A stretch of DNA of 64,000 nt from Rhynchopus sp. YZ270_cl-10 (Eukaryota; Euglenozoa; Diplonemea; Diplonemida; Diplonemidae): contig OZ037925.1 in assembly GCA_964035575.1 (NCBI GenBank), forward strand, positions 992,001 to 1,056,000, written 5' to 3'. A program made the position numbers and the translations under genes. The number at the start of each line of letters is the position of its first letter. The first letter of the stretch is position 1. The notes under the pieces were generated by a model that worked only from the letters and a program-made list of their open reading frames with translations, made no database searches and was not told the origin of the DNA. Below, piece after piece: positions 49,601-60,251 of the stretch.

Positions 49601-50483
49601 CCGACAGAGATCAGCGCACTCCCGCCGGGTCAGGACATGCCCACGGTGGCGACACTCCAGTTCAAGGTATGGGTTTGGTACCTTTGGGGCTTGCGATGTG
49701 ACACAGATCATTGGGCGAGGCATTCACTCTAAGGAATTACGCACATTTGCTTGTTCAAACGCACCACACACATTACTGTAAACTTGTTTAGTAGCTATGC
49801 TGCGCCAGGGGTCTAGGATAAACTATCAAGTGACAAGGAAAGTCTGCCCTTTTTCCCTCTCTTCTTTTCATGTGGCATTAAAACCACACCCCACCCCACC
49901 ACACCACAGTACGGCCGCAAGGCAGCCTTCGCCACAAACCGCTCTGTCGAGGAGATGCAGCAGCTGAGGTCCACCTCACCCTACTGGATTGTCGAGGCCG
50001 CTAAGGTAAAAAAACCACACCACCCCCCACACTTTTCAACACTCCCTCCTCTCCCCACAGGGAATTGACCTGGGCATGCTCACTGGCGAGGCTCAGCCCA
50101 ACCCTAAGGAGAAGCCGACCACTGGCCAGACACTCTACCGTATTGTGCGCCCTGCGACCCCCGAGGAAGTCGCTATCTTCGAGACTGAGATGCCTGCAGA
50201 AGACGCCAAGGCTCTTGAGTTTGTTCAGGAGAAGGCGCGGAAGGGGAAGAGCGTTGTGACGATCCACCGCTGCGAGTTTCAGTTTGACAAGTTGAAGCTC
50301 ACCGTGCACTACTCTAGCTCGGTCGTGCGTCCGGACTTCCGCCAGCTCTGCCACTATGCCTTCAGGGAGTTTAAGTGCCGTATCTGGATGAACAACTGCC
50401 AACCTCTCGCAGGACAACCCGGTGACGTCCTTGCGCTTGACGGACCTACGCTGCCAAAGCCTATTGTTACTGGAAGTATCTGA
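46647..50483 (+). CDS. Gln-rich PDZ and PSP1-domain protein, at least six exons
   Basis: Exons end to end in phase 0: (46647 or ATG 46686)-48152, 48916-49068, 49407-49463, 49520-49666, 49910-50005, 50061-50483. From the ATG this gives 780 residues; the frame is open upstream to the CACCAG at 46646 (IAQEVSGGQYQAT), so a 5' exon is likely. Residues 1-489 are disordered, with repeated DPYAG motifs and then Gln/Met-rich runs. Exons 2-3 encode a PDZ-like domain (FGAKW loop, GSPAEKADL, ending GDTFTLRF). A Pro-rich link follows. The last exon has a PSP1 C-terminal domain (about 690-770): FETEMPAEDAKALEFVQEKA through CEFQFDKLKLTVHYSS, then DFRQLCHYAFREFKCRIWM. PSP1-domain proteins in trypanosomatids include components of an mRNA-binding complex (CSBP/RBP45); a cytoplasmic post-transcriptional role is inferred. 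PDZ plus PSP1 in one protein is uncommon. Confidence 0.83.
48445..48605 (-). pseudogene. Minus-strand coding-like fragment inside the large intron
   Basis: Within the 763-bp intron 48153-48915, the minus strand reads QPKCVCAGQIVHVSGGRENL then GQGLFAAARGVNIVVVNP and an acidic end NDDPDDD-TAG, 54 codons bounded upstream by a stop. The GxGLFAA string recalls the start of SET domains but is too short to assign. Probably a relic of an inserted gene or element. Confidence 0.3.
48863..48895 (+). repeat. Dispersed repeat family D/E, degenerate 3' part, in an intron
   Basis: ACGATGTGTTTTAACACG then TTTCAACTACTCTTTTTC, directly forming the pyrimidine tract of the 48915 splice acceptor. Family DNA thus seems to supply a splice acceptor. 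Confidence 0.45.
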
Positions 50484-50590
50484 AATATTTCCAAAGAAAT
50501 GTTCAAAATAATTTTTTAAAAAAATGTGTTGAGTATGAGAGGAGACCACCCGGTGTCGAAAAAAAAAAAAAAAAAAAAAAAGAAAAAAGA

Positions 50591-50640
50591 TAGTGGAGTT
50601 CATCCTCGGGTGTCTACACTAATACAACTAAGTTTTCAAA
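50591..50640 (+). repeat. Dispersed repeat family C, copy 3
   Basis: TAGTGGAGTTCATCCTCGGG, then TGTCTACACTAATACAAC and TAAGTTTTCAAAA. Nearly identical to 31451-31500. Confidence 0.75.
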
Positions 50641-51101
50641 AAAACAAAAAAGAAGAAAAAAAAAGAGACACCACTATGTGGTGCGTGTTGGCCTGTTATT
50701 TTCCCGTTCCCTCCTTTTTATATTACGTTCTGCGTTTTATTGTCGATTGTGTGAGTGATTCTTTTTGTCTCTCTTTTTTTCTTCTTTTTGCGAGTTATGT
50801 GTGTGGTTCAATTTTTTTTTTTTGTCCTCAACACATTCCCCAGTATAGCAGGAGACTTTATTTTTTTTTCTTTTTCTTCTTTGCAGTTGGGAACATTTTT
50901 GTTGATTCCCTTCTTTGCCATCAATTTGTTGAATGCAATAATTATGAAATACTTCTTTGCCTTGTGTTATTTGACAGAATGCGCGGAGGATGTGTCAGCA
51001 CGCGAGGCATTCTTCAGCTTTATTAGAGGTATTTATCTCACAACCTTTTTTTGCCTCAATATTTGGGGAACACACAAAAAGAAGAGAAGAAAAAAATGGA
51101 A

Positions 51102-51156
51102 AAGCGGAGATTGCACGACAGTGGCAAAACTCCACTGAGGCGAAACTCCTCTATTC
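51102..51156 (+). repeat. Dispersed repeat family B, degenerate copy
   Basis: GCGGAGATTGCACGACAGTG then GCAAAACTCC and CTGAGGCGAAACTCC. Followed 18 bases later by a family C copy, the same B-then-C order as at 56770-56901. Confidence 0.5.
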
Positions 51157-51173
51157 CATTTTTAAAAAAAACC

Positions 51174-51223
51174 TAGTGGAGCACACTCTAGGGTGGCTAC
51201 ACTAAATACAAACCAAATTTTCA
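51174..51223 (+). repeat. Dispersed repeat family C, subtype 2, copy 1
   Basis: TAGTGGAGCACACTCTAGGG, then TGGCTACACTAAATAC and an A14 tract. Subtype 2 differs from subtype 1 in GCACACTCTAGGGT for GTTCATCCTCGGGT. Confidence 0.7.
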
Positions 51224-51242
51224 AAAAAAAAAAAAAACCAAT

Positions 51243-51547
51243 TTACTGGGGGGGGGCGAATAAGAGATCAGGGGTGAATAAGAGATCAGGGCCGAATAAG
51301 AGATCAGGTTGAGGTTTTGGGGGTATTTTTTTTTTTTTTTTTGCATCCAACAGGGTTTTATCTTGAAAAAACATTTTGAAATTTTACCCTGTCTACCCGG
51401 TCTGGCAAAAAAGTGGTCAAAAAAATATTTTTGCCTCCGGCGAAAATGTCTTTTTGCTTTTTTCCCCCCAAAAAAAAATTTTTATTTTTGGCTCGTCCGT
51501 TCGCCTAATAAGAGATGCCACATCTCTTATTCGCCCCCCCCCAGTAA
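51243..51547. mobile_element. 305-bp MITE with 26-bp terminal inverted repeats
   Basis: Starts TTACTGGGGGGGGGCGAATA and ends with its complement at 51547; the match covers about 26 bp including AAGAGAT. The left end also has three tandem GAATAAGAGATCAGG units (51258-51308). The interior is A/T-rich and non-coding. Target duplication not clear. Confidence 0.82.
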
Positions 51548-51766
51548 TCAAAAAAGTAAAATAAAACAGCCAAACCTCGACATTTTTAGTATGTCTCTCT
51601 TCCCTTCCCTTCCCCCTCTCCCCCCCTTCCTTCCTTCCCTATCTATATTTCTCTGATTCTCTCTCTTCACATATTTTTTTTTTTCCCTGAGCAACATTTT
51701 TTTCCCCTCTCCCAAGAGGGTTTGAACCGTTTTTTTGTATTTTTTTTAATAGTGCATATGTTTCAA

Positions 51767-51810
51767 GTACACTGTCACGAGAGAGTGCTTTGTATTCCAA
51801 GTTGCGTTTG
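51767..51810 (+). repeat. Dispersed repeat family H, copy 4
   Basis: GTACACTGTCACGAGAGAG then TGCTTTGTATTCCAAG, followed by a GGTGACTGAGCAGG motif related to family A. Confidence 0.5.
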
Positions 51811-52223
51811 ATTCCAAAAAAAAAGGTGACTGAGCAGGACTGCATTTATGTTGCCAACCGGCCTGTATATTGTACCAAAGTACACTTTTTTGTCACGCAC
51901 AAATGTCAAATTATTTTTTGTGGAACCCCCACACTTCAGGAGAGGTGTGAAATTTTTTCTACAGACGCTGTTTTTATTGATATTAATTTTAAATTAGGGA
52001 AAACAAACTTTTCGTCTGCGTGCGCGTCGGGACGTCCCCCAGAAAAACCCAGGCAGGCATGCAAAAAAAAGTTTGTTTTAAAAAAATTTTTTTTCAAATT
52101 GTCCTTCTTTCATGGAGTGAGAACAGGCTTCGCGCTAACTTTTGGGGAAAAAAATCTGCAAAATCGTGTTTGGGACCCAAAAAACGCACCTCAAACAGCT
52201 GTGAACGTGAAAAAACAGTGTTT

Positions 52224-53196
52224 TGTGGCATTTCCGAGCCAATCCCGTTCTGTGGTGTGGGATATACGGAAACATGGACACAATTTTAGTGACTTAAATT
52301 TTCACAAAATATGAACCCATACTCGTGAGCAAGGGTCATTTTCAGGTCTGAAAACCCCAACTTCAGATGAAATTATGGTGTTTTTGGCTGGGAACAGGTA
52401 GCGCCGCAGGCGCACGGTACCCAACTTTTTCCCTTTTTGAAAAAGAAAAAATTCTTTTTTCTTTTTCTCCGCTTTCTTTTGATTGCGCGAGCCGATTGCT
52501 CTCCACGGTGGGGTCACATGTGTGTGCAAAAACACACTGAAGTACCATTACTAGGAACTATGAGACTCCTCTGGTTTTAGTAAGGAAACCCCCGGTCTCA
52601 AAAAAAAGTGCAAATGTCCTGTGACTTTTCCGCCCAAGAGGCGTTTTGTTAGATTTCCGAACCAATCCCGGCTTGTGGTGGGGGATATACGGAAACATGG
52701 ACACAATCTCAGTGACTCAAATTGTCACAAAGTATAAACCCACACTCAACAATCATTTTCAGTATGAAAAGCGAACTGGCATGAATTGTAGTGTTTTTAC
52801 TGGAAACACCAATGTACTGAAGAAGCTATGGTATTGTAGTGATGTCGGTGGGGTTTCAGTGACTACAGAAGAGTGAAAACAAAAAACCAGGACGGTTATG
52901 GGGGTGCCCTCACACAGCGAGGGTGGAGACGGTTCAGCAGCTCATTATTCGCTGCGGAGCCGGCTTGCAGGTGTGCCCATGGTGTCCTAATCGATCTTTA
53001 TCCGTGGGGAGGGGGGATGTGGAGTCGTACTCAAAAGAAAATGAACACTGTACATGAATAAGTACATCATGTTTAAAAATAAAGTAGGGTAGGGAACAGG
53101 TAGCGCCAGGCGCACGGTACCCAACTTTTTTCTTTTTTTCTTTTCCCTTTTCTCTGCCTTCTTTTGATTGCGCGAGCCGATTGCTCTCCATGGGAA
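52224..53196 (+). repeat. Two diverged copies of a 250-400 bp segment
   Basis: Block 1: 52224-52345 and 52649-52760 share CCGAxCCAATCCCG and GGATATACGGAAACATGGAC. Block 2: 52389-52505 and 53091-53196 share GGGAACAGGTAGCGCC, CGCACGGTACCCAACTTTTT and TTGATTGCGCGAGCCGATTG. The same order and spacing in both copies show a tandem duplication of one unit, now about 80-85 percent alike by eye. CCCAGGCAxGCA motifs at 52049 and 53301 extend it further. Confidence 0.7.
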
Positions 53197-53644
53197 AAAT
53201 TTTTTGGGGGAGGCGGGTGTAGCAGGGGGGTCGGTATTCGCTTTTCCACAGAAAAAACTTTTTTTTGAAAAAAACTTTTTTTTTGAAAATCTCAAAAAAA
53301 CCCAGGCACGCAGGACGCGCACGCAGGCCAAAAGTTTGTTTTCCCTTACCCCTTTTTTTACTTTTTAAGATTTTTCCTTTTAAATGATATTCCTTTCTCT
53401 TTGTCGCGATGGGTTCTCCTCGAGAAAAGGTTGCACAGTAATCACAGTCACCTTTTTTTTTTTTTTAAACTGCTTCTCACTCGAGCAACAATTCCCTCGT
53501 TTCTCCTGAGTGTTTGATAACTAAAATAGGGGGGGTAATTCTTGCAGAATATTGCCCCCCCAAAAAAAAAAAAAAAATGAGTGTGTGTGTGTGTGCGGCA
53601 CCCAAGAGGCTTCCCTTTTTCTTTTCAACAAAAAATATTTTTTT

Positions 53645-53692
53645 TGTGGAGCGCACTCTAGGGTAGCTACACTAATACAACCAAATTTTCCA
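53645..53692 (+). repeat. Dispersed repeat family C, subtype 2, copy 2
   Basis: GTGGAGCGCACTCTAGGGT, then AGCTACACTAATACAACC and AAATTTTCC with an A-tract. Confidence 0.72.
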
Positions 53693-53841
53693 AAAAAAAA
53701 AATAATGCATAAAGCAACAAAACAAAAAAAGCGATTTTCCAGAGTTGAGCGTGCGTCTATATCTTTGAAGTACAATAGCCTTCGGGGCGGCATTGAGTAC
53801 AGATCCTGCACATAGCAGGTGATTGTCGACAAAAAAAACGA

Positions 53842-53905
53842 CAGTGGAGGTTGCACAAACTGTGGCAACACAACCGAGGCAACTACACTACTCCAACAAT
53901 TTATC
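53842..53905 (+). repeat. Dispersed repeat family B, copy 2
   Basis: GTGGAGGTTGCACAAACTGT, then CCGAGGCAACTACACTACTC and CAACAATTTATC followed by A10. Confidence 0.78.
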
Positions 53906-54351
53906 AAAAAAAAAAACGTTTTCCTTTGTTCTTTCTTCCCCATCTACCTTCCTCTATCCAAGCTCAATTAAAAAAAAAAAAAAAGACTACAAAATAATAA
54001 TGATTTTTCGTGTTTCATTTCTTCGGGTACTGTTTTTCACCGGATATGCGCAATATTGCACCCTTTTTTCCCCCTTTTTTTTCCCTGTTTTGCGGGCGAA
54101 CACCGACAGATTCATTAAAATTTTTACAATGACAAAAAAAGCACAAATTTGGTGTTCCACCGAACTGTCAGTTTTGGGGGCACAAAATTATAAAACGAAC
54201 AGCGTCAGGACAGTATTTTTTTTTTTCTATTTTATAGATGCTTGTGCGCGTGAAGGCATAACTCATCTTCCAGCTTTTCTTTTCCTCTTATTACCCCTTT
54301 ATCTTCGCAGGGGAGTATAGAAAGGACATACCGACATTGTGCCCTTTTCCT

Positions 54352-54388
<37 letters not shown>

Positions 54389-54756
54389 TTTCAAAAAAAT
54401 TCTTGCCCTGCATATTTTCTTGTCCTTTTCGGTTCAAAAGAAGGGGTAAAAAAAGGCAAAAAAAAAAAAAAAAAAATAACAAAAAGACAGTGTGCGCTCA
54501 TGCGACCCGCAATCTTATCTTTACAAGTTTCGTTAGATCACTCACTCTTTTTTTAAAAAAAAATTTTTTTTAAAAGGTGGCTTGGCGTCATCTTATAAAA
54601 CCTTTCTTTTGAAAGACAGAATATGAATCATCTGGTATCCATTTTTTTTTTTTTTTTTTTTTGATCTTTCTTTCGCAAAAAAAAAAAAAATGTTGTTCAA
54701 ATGAAAATTAGCGCATTATTCTGTTCTTTTTAACTCGAACGTTCCCCACTCTTTGC

Positions 54757-54796
54757 ATGAGCACGACCGAGCTACGTTTAGAACGTTTCAATTACA
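54757..54796 (+). repeat. Dispersed repeat family D/E, degenerate 3' part
   Basis: GAGCACGACCGAGCTACG then TTTAGAACGTTTCAATTAC, then a T/C tract. Confidence 0.4.
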
Positions 54797-54988
54797 TCAT
54801 TTTTTCCCCCCCTTTTTTTTTGTTGGTAAAACTCCAATAAAGTACCGCCATTTATGCATTTTTTTTTTTTTTGTACAGGCTTTTGACTTCTGTTCGTGAT
54901 AAAATACCCTCCCCTCCCAGTATGGTTGGGGCAAAATTGATTATGTTCCTATTTATAACCTCCCGTATACCAAATGTAGTACTCTCTG

Positions 54989-55085
54989 AGAGGGGGGGGT
55001 TCGATAACCCCCTCCACGGGGAACCACCAGTGTCTACATCCGCCGATTCATGGCGAGATGTTTTTACACATTTCAACTTCTCTTT
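54989..55085 (+). repeat. Dispersed repeat family D/E, full-length copy
   Basis: The 5' hairpin is GGGGGTT (54995-55001) and AACCCCC (55006-55012) around CGAT, giving a GGTTCGATAACC core like a tRNA T-arm or B box. The 3' half has CATCCGCCGATTCATGGCG then TTTTTACACATTTCAAC and a pyrimidine tract. This copy links the D hairpin and the E 3' part. Confidence 0.6.
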
Positions 55086-55495
55086 TTTTGTTGTTGTGTT
55101 TAGAAACTCATCAGGGAGTCTTGCACAACGTTTTTGTCACTTTATTTTTGTATGCATTTGTTAGTCGTTCAACTTTTAGGTACTTTGTATTTCAAGACCA
55201 TTCCCCCCTGTATGCTATGTTTTTCAATGTATTAAATTCATATGTTGAAATACTTTTTTTCACACGCCACAGTTTTTTTCCTCTCACACACGCTTTGGCA
55301 TCGTACAGTGGGTCGGTGCCTGCATCAATAACTACCATTTTTGTTATTTCTTCTACGACCAAAGTACGAGAGAACTTCAGGTTATCTCCTGTTTTCTACT
55401 TTGTGCGAAGAAGAAAATAATAAAAACTGTACGAAAACCAAAAAAGCCAAAATATTCCCGAAAAAAAACGCTTCGAATTAAAAAACCAACATTAA

Positions 55496-55695
55496 CCCTT
55501 TACGGCCGGTAGTGGGCTTATACAGTAGGACAAGAAACTTGTTGACCAAAAAAATATCGGATTTTGAGGGTATTCTTGTTAATTGGCGACTTTTTTTTTT
55601 GGTCAATATTACTTTGTCATACTGTCTGTCCCCGCAAGCGCTGGAAGTAGACTTCATCGATTTATTTTCATTGGAAAGACTTTGTCCGTAACGGG
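55496..55695. mobile_element. 200-bp piggyBac-like MITE flanked by TTAA
   Basis: TTAA at 55492-55495 and 55696-55699 enclose exactly 200 bp with ends CCCTTTACGG and, complemented on the right, CCCGTTACGG. TTAA duplication with CCC-starting termini is diagnostic of piggyBac elements. No coding capacity. Confidence 0.85.
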
Positions 55696-56769
55696 TTAAA
55701 CAACAAAACATAAAATGAGTACTGTGCACCGACAGTGACTCTATCCCCCAAAAACGAAATTATATAAAAAAAAAAAAAAACAAAAAGACAAATTATCAAA
55801 TGGAGTGTTCCATGCCACCCAAAAGTGAGTTTTTTTTTTCTTCTTCTTCAGCATCTTTCTTTTTTGTTTTTGTGTATCGTGCCCAGTGTTGACCCCATTC
55901 TTTTTACAGGCTTCTCTTTGCTTCGATCTCTTTTAAGTGCCTATATGTCTGTAGAGACAAATCGTGCGCTATTTTTTTTCTCTCTGACCTGCGCAGACCG
56001 TACGGCAGAGGTACACGAGGCGGTTGTGTGCTCTTTCTATGAGACCAACCCAATCCCGAGGCCACGGCCTTCTGTTACATCGTTTTCCTTTCGAGGACTT
56101 GGTCCGCCCAGCTCCTCTCATCTCTTCTAGGAAGTTAATGAATTTACATTTTTTTTCTCTTAAATCTATAGGTAGCTACCCCGCAGACCTTCTTGCCAAC
56201 TTTCTTTTTTAATTCGATGTTTTTTACGAAAATAACCCGACACGCTTTATTTTCCCCACATCTTCTTCCAACGGTGCGCAAAGGGAACACACATTTTTTT
56301 TAAAAAATTCTTTCTAGAACACAAGGTAATAGAAAGCGTGAAGGAGGGGGGAATAGAGGGAGAAATAAACATAAAAAATTGGGCGAATAGTGGAGAACAC
56401 ACATTTTTGTCAAATCAGATTTAAAAAAGAGTGGGGGAAAAAAAAGGGGTATTTTTTTGTTGGTGGGGGTTTTTTGCTGGGTTGTGTAGATTCACTGCGA
56501 TGTTGCGTATCCATGGTCATATCTTAGCCTTCTGGAGACTGTGTCTGACGTTTATTTTTATATTTTTTTTTTACAACCTCCCTCCTGCCCAATGTTTCCC
56601 TTTGGCGTTTGCACCATCTCACACACGCAATACCCCCGTTGAACGCGCAATTCAACCACACCTCCCACCCCATTTTTTTTTTTTTTTTTTTTTGCGCTGA
56701 TTCTTTTCTAGGCTAAGCACTTATGTGGCTTGGGTTTATCCCCACCCACAACGGATCAAAAAAAAAGAC

Positions 56770-56831
56770 TGTGGATATTGCACAACTGTGGCAACACTAC
56801 CGAGGCAACTACACTACTCCAACAATTGATC
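56770..56831 (+). repeat. Dispersed repeat family B, copy 3
   Basis: GTGGATATTGCACAACTGTG, then ACTACCGAGGCAACTACAC and CAACAATTGATC, A-rich end. A family C copy follows after 22 bases. Confidence 0.78.
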
Positions 56832-56853
56832 AAAAGAAGAAAAAAAAGGATAT

Positions 56854-56901
56854 AGTGGAGCACACTCTAGGGTAGCTACACTAATACAACCAAGTTTTCA
56901 A
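56854..56901 (+). repeat. Dispersed repeat family C, subtype 2, copy 3
   Basis: TAGTGGAGCACACTCTAGGG, then TAGCTACACTAATACAACC and AAGTTTTCAAAA. Confidence 0.75.
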
Positions 56902-57001
56902 AAAAGGAAAAAAAAAAGTAAATAAGACGATTGGTAGGTGTCCAAAAGTACCCTTCTCCCTACCCCCCCTCGAACGGCCCACAACGTCCTCGTGTTAGTG
57001 T

Positions 57002-57034
<33 letters not shown>

Positions 57035-57148
57035 CAATTTCGTCCTCTTTTCACTAAGGTGATAGCTACCCCCCCTGGGCTTTTTTGTTGTGCCTATTTT
57101 TTTTTTTTTTTTTTTTTTTCATGATTTTTCTTTTCATTTATTGTGTAA

Positions 57149-57223
57149 CGCTCCGTGGGGTTCGACAACCCGCGGAGTGTCAACGTGCCTGCGTCCCAGA
57201 GGCGGTTGCACATTTTCACTTCC
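57149..57223 (+). repeat. Dispersed repeat family D/E with 9-bp TTCGA hairpin
   Basis: Stem CTCCGTGGG (57151-57159) and CCCGCGGAG (57169-57177) with one G-T pair, loop GTTCGACAA; then GTGTCAACGTGCCTGCGTCC and TTGCACATTTTCAC. Confidence 0.65.
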
Positions 57224-58426
57224 CCCCCCCCCTTTTTTTAAATGATGTATGTACACAGCTCAGAGAGAGAGAGATAAGAGAGAACTTCATCAAGTTTTCT
57301 TTAATTTTTTCTTCAAATTTCCGTCCAGGACAGAGGGGGGGTTTTCCCTGAGAAATTTTCTTTGTTGGAAAAAAAGAAAAAAAAAATGCATTTTTTTTTT
57401 TTTTTTGAAACCTCTTGGAAACTGTTGTGTACCCCTTCCCCCTATTCGCATTGCGAGGCCCCATTGCAAACAAAAGGTCTCTTTTCAAATATTTTTATGT
57501 ATGTGCACGACGTCACATTCATTTTCTTTATTATTATTCTTTTTTCCCTTTCTTTCCCATACTTTCCCCTTATTTTTCTGATACAGAATCCCCCGAAAAT
57601 GTTTCCATTCATTCTCCATTCTTTCTGTGTGTCCGTAAACCCCCTCCCTACCCCCCTTTTGGCTAAACCTTTTGGACATATTTGCATTATAGATACGTCC
57701 CCAAAAAAAAAAAACTGGTGAGCTCAGGGGTGGAGGGGTTTTTACGGATGTACCCATTTTTTTTTTTTTTGATCTTTTTTTCTCAGGTGACGAAGTAGAG
57801 GCTATAAGTTCAAAACATATAGAAATTCCCACCAACTGACGTTGAAGGGGGGGGGGGGTGAAGAAGATGTTGGGAGTCCGTATGTACGTTTACTGGGATA
57901 GGTCGAAAAAAAATTGCGCAAAAAAGAGTGCTGCGCCCTCCCTGGTCTTTTTTTTTTTTTTTTTTTTCCTTTTTTTTTTTTTTCGAAAAAAAAAAATCAG
58001 TGAAAATTACTCAAAAAATGCTAACGAACATATACAGACAGAAGCGCGGGGGATTCAAATATTTTTTTTTTTTTTTTTTTTTTTTTTGCCTTTTTTTTTT
58101 TTTTGATACATTAACCAAGCCATTTCAATCTTTTCTTTACTCCCCCTCCCACCCCACCCCCACACCACCATCACACCACTTGAGGGAACTGTAGAGAGAT
58201 CGTTTGGCACACATGGCAGCTATCATTGCTATCCGAACAAAAAAAAAAAAATATTTTTTTTCAAAAGAAAATGAAAATAATCAGCAGAGGGTTTGTAGTG
58301 CACATCATTTCAATCTTTTTTTAATTTCCTTTTTTCTTTTGACAATGGCAACGTTCTTGATGCATTTTTTTTTTGCTGTGTTCTTCTTTGTTCTGCAAAA
58401 CAGAAAGAATTGCTGGTGCTATGGGA

Positions 58427-58490
58427 AATCGGTCAACGACCTGTCAATATCGACCCCCTCCGGATCACCAATTGCAACAAAATTTTCAAA
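58427..58490 (+). repeat. Dispersed repeat family F, copy 3
   Basis: CGGTCAACGACCTGTCAATA, then TCGACCCCCTCCGG and ATCACCAATTGCAACAAAA. The 3' end matches 6050-6072. Confidence 0.55.
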
Positions 58491-58868
58491 AGAAGAAATA
58501 GTTAAATGGAGATGGTTTCAAGGGTGTTCTTCAAATGCGCTTGGAATTTTCTCTTTGCCTTCAAAAGCGAGAAAAAAAAAAGATTCTGTGTTACTGTTCA
58601 GATCCTGATTGCTGTAACTGAGGGGGGGAGGAAAGGAGCGTTTTGGGCATATTCTCACAGTTTTTTATTTGATGTTTTTCTTTCAGTGGTTTGATACAAA
58701 CTAAAAGGATGAATCCTTTTGTTAGCGCTAAAACAAAACAAAAAAACTGTGTTTTTTTAACCTCATCGCAAGGTCTCCCCTCTTTTTCCTTCTTTTTTTT
58801 TTCCAAGATTTTTTTTTTGTCGCAGATTTATTTATGTGATTCGTAATTCATATTTACTATTCTGCTCT

Positions 58869-58967
58869 CCATCTGATTTTTACCCCCCGCGTATAGGACC
58901 GTATAGTTCCGTACAAGCATATACGGACCGTCCGTACACGCCTTTACGCGGGGTGAAAATCAGGTGG
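58869..58967. mobile_element. MITE with CCATCTGATTTTTACC termini, copy 2
   Basis: Same ends and central GCATATACGGACCGTCCGTA motif as 36538-36657 but 21 bp shorter inside. The ends differ by a few bases between copies, so both are old. Confidence 0.83.
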
Positions 58968-59341
58968 TCTTTACTAGAGATGTTTTTGTTTGCATCAACT
59001 TCTGATTCGAGACGCGAGTTACACACACACATTGGCTATTAGCTCTTGGGTTATCTTTTACGTGTAGATTCCATCACCCCATCAAAATCAGAAATGCCCC
59101 TCAAGTTGCGGCAAAAAAAAGACGAGATGAGGGGTGGAAGGTTTTCACAGCCCTCCCTTTATTTTTGTTTTGTTTTTTTTTTTTGTATTGTATTTTCGTG
59201 TTTCTAATATTTTACAAAATAAAATTAATTTTTTTTTAAGCTTACTCAAAGTTATTATCCTTATTTGCCTCATAAAATGTTTTTTTTTAAAGCAAAAGCC
59301 AAGCGGCTTTGCCGTAAAAATGAAGGACGGAAGAAAACAAA

Positions 59342-59405
59342 AGTAGATATTGCAACAACTGTGGCAGCACAACCGAGGCAACTACAAATGCTCCAACAAT
59401 TTAAT
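59342..59405 (+). repeat. Dispersed repeat family B, copy 4 (diverged)
   Basis: GTAGATATTGCAACAACTGT, then CAACCGAGGCAACTACAAAT and CTCCAACAATTTAAT. Confidence 0.7.
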
Positions 59406-60042
59406 CTAAATTTTTGTTTTTTTTTTTTTTGTTGTTGTAAAACTGTTACGTGTCTGCTCAATGCTGCTTTTCCTGAACTCCAGCCCCAAAAAAATAAAAA
59501 AAAAATTCTTTTTTTTTTTTGAACCTCTGAACTGCGAACGCTGAATTCTCTAAGATGCGGAAGGCGATATCAGCGTTAGAACAATAGATCTCTTGGAAGA
59601 TCCCGTGTCACTTCATCGTTGATAAGTTCTTTTTCTTTTTTTTTGGTGATTTGGTCCTAAACACCTTTGTAACCGTTTGGTTTGGGAAAGAAAAGCAAAT
59701 TTCCTGCTTTTTTATTGCAACACATTACCACACTATTTCCCTCCCGTCCCTTATTTATGCATGATTTTGCAAAAATGGGGTAAACTATTTGTTTTTTGTT
59801 TTGTTTTATTGTTTGATGATTTTTGTTCCCGAAATGTTTCTTATTTTTTTATTTGGGAGGTAGAATCTACTAGATTTCTTTTTTTTTTTTTTTACAGCGG
59901 AAAAAAAAAAAAAAAAAAAAAAAACGAAGATAGCCTTCTCTTTTATAAAAGCTAGCCTGTTTCGGCGAAAAAATGAAAATTGTTAGTTTATTTTAAAAAA
60001 AAAATACCCAATTTTTTATTTTCAAAGGTGACTCCCGTCTTC

Positions 60043-60121
60043 TGGGAGTGCGAGGTACTCAGACGAGTCAAACCCCCTTTTGCGGGGGGGTAGTATGACA
60101 GGTGTGTCCCTCGCACTCCCA
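60043..60121 (+). ncRNA. Candidate structured RNA with 13-bp closing stem and two inner hairpins
   Basis: TGGGAGTGCGAGG (60043-60055) pairs perfectly with 60109-60121. Inside are ACTC/GAGT (60057-60060, 60065-60068) and ACCCCC/GGGGGT (60072-60077, 60086-60091). It starts 14 nt after AAGGTGACTCCCG and stands out as a GC island in AT-rich DNA. No known RNA family is recognised; a palindromic element is the alternative. Confidence 0.4.
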
Positions 60122-60251
60122 CTTAGCTGTGAAGTAAACCATATTTTTTTTTGTTGTCTCCCGTATGTGTTTTTTTAATAACCTCGTTTCTCCCGACACA
60201 CACTACATCCCCTTTCGCCCCTTCCCTTCCCCTACTCCCTTTCTTTTTGTG

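Noticed and set aside
54989-55012. tRNA gene suggested by GGTTCGATAACC
   Set aside because: Only a T-arm-like hairpin is present; no acceptor stem, D-arm or anticodon arm can be formed around it.
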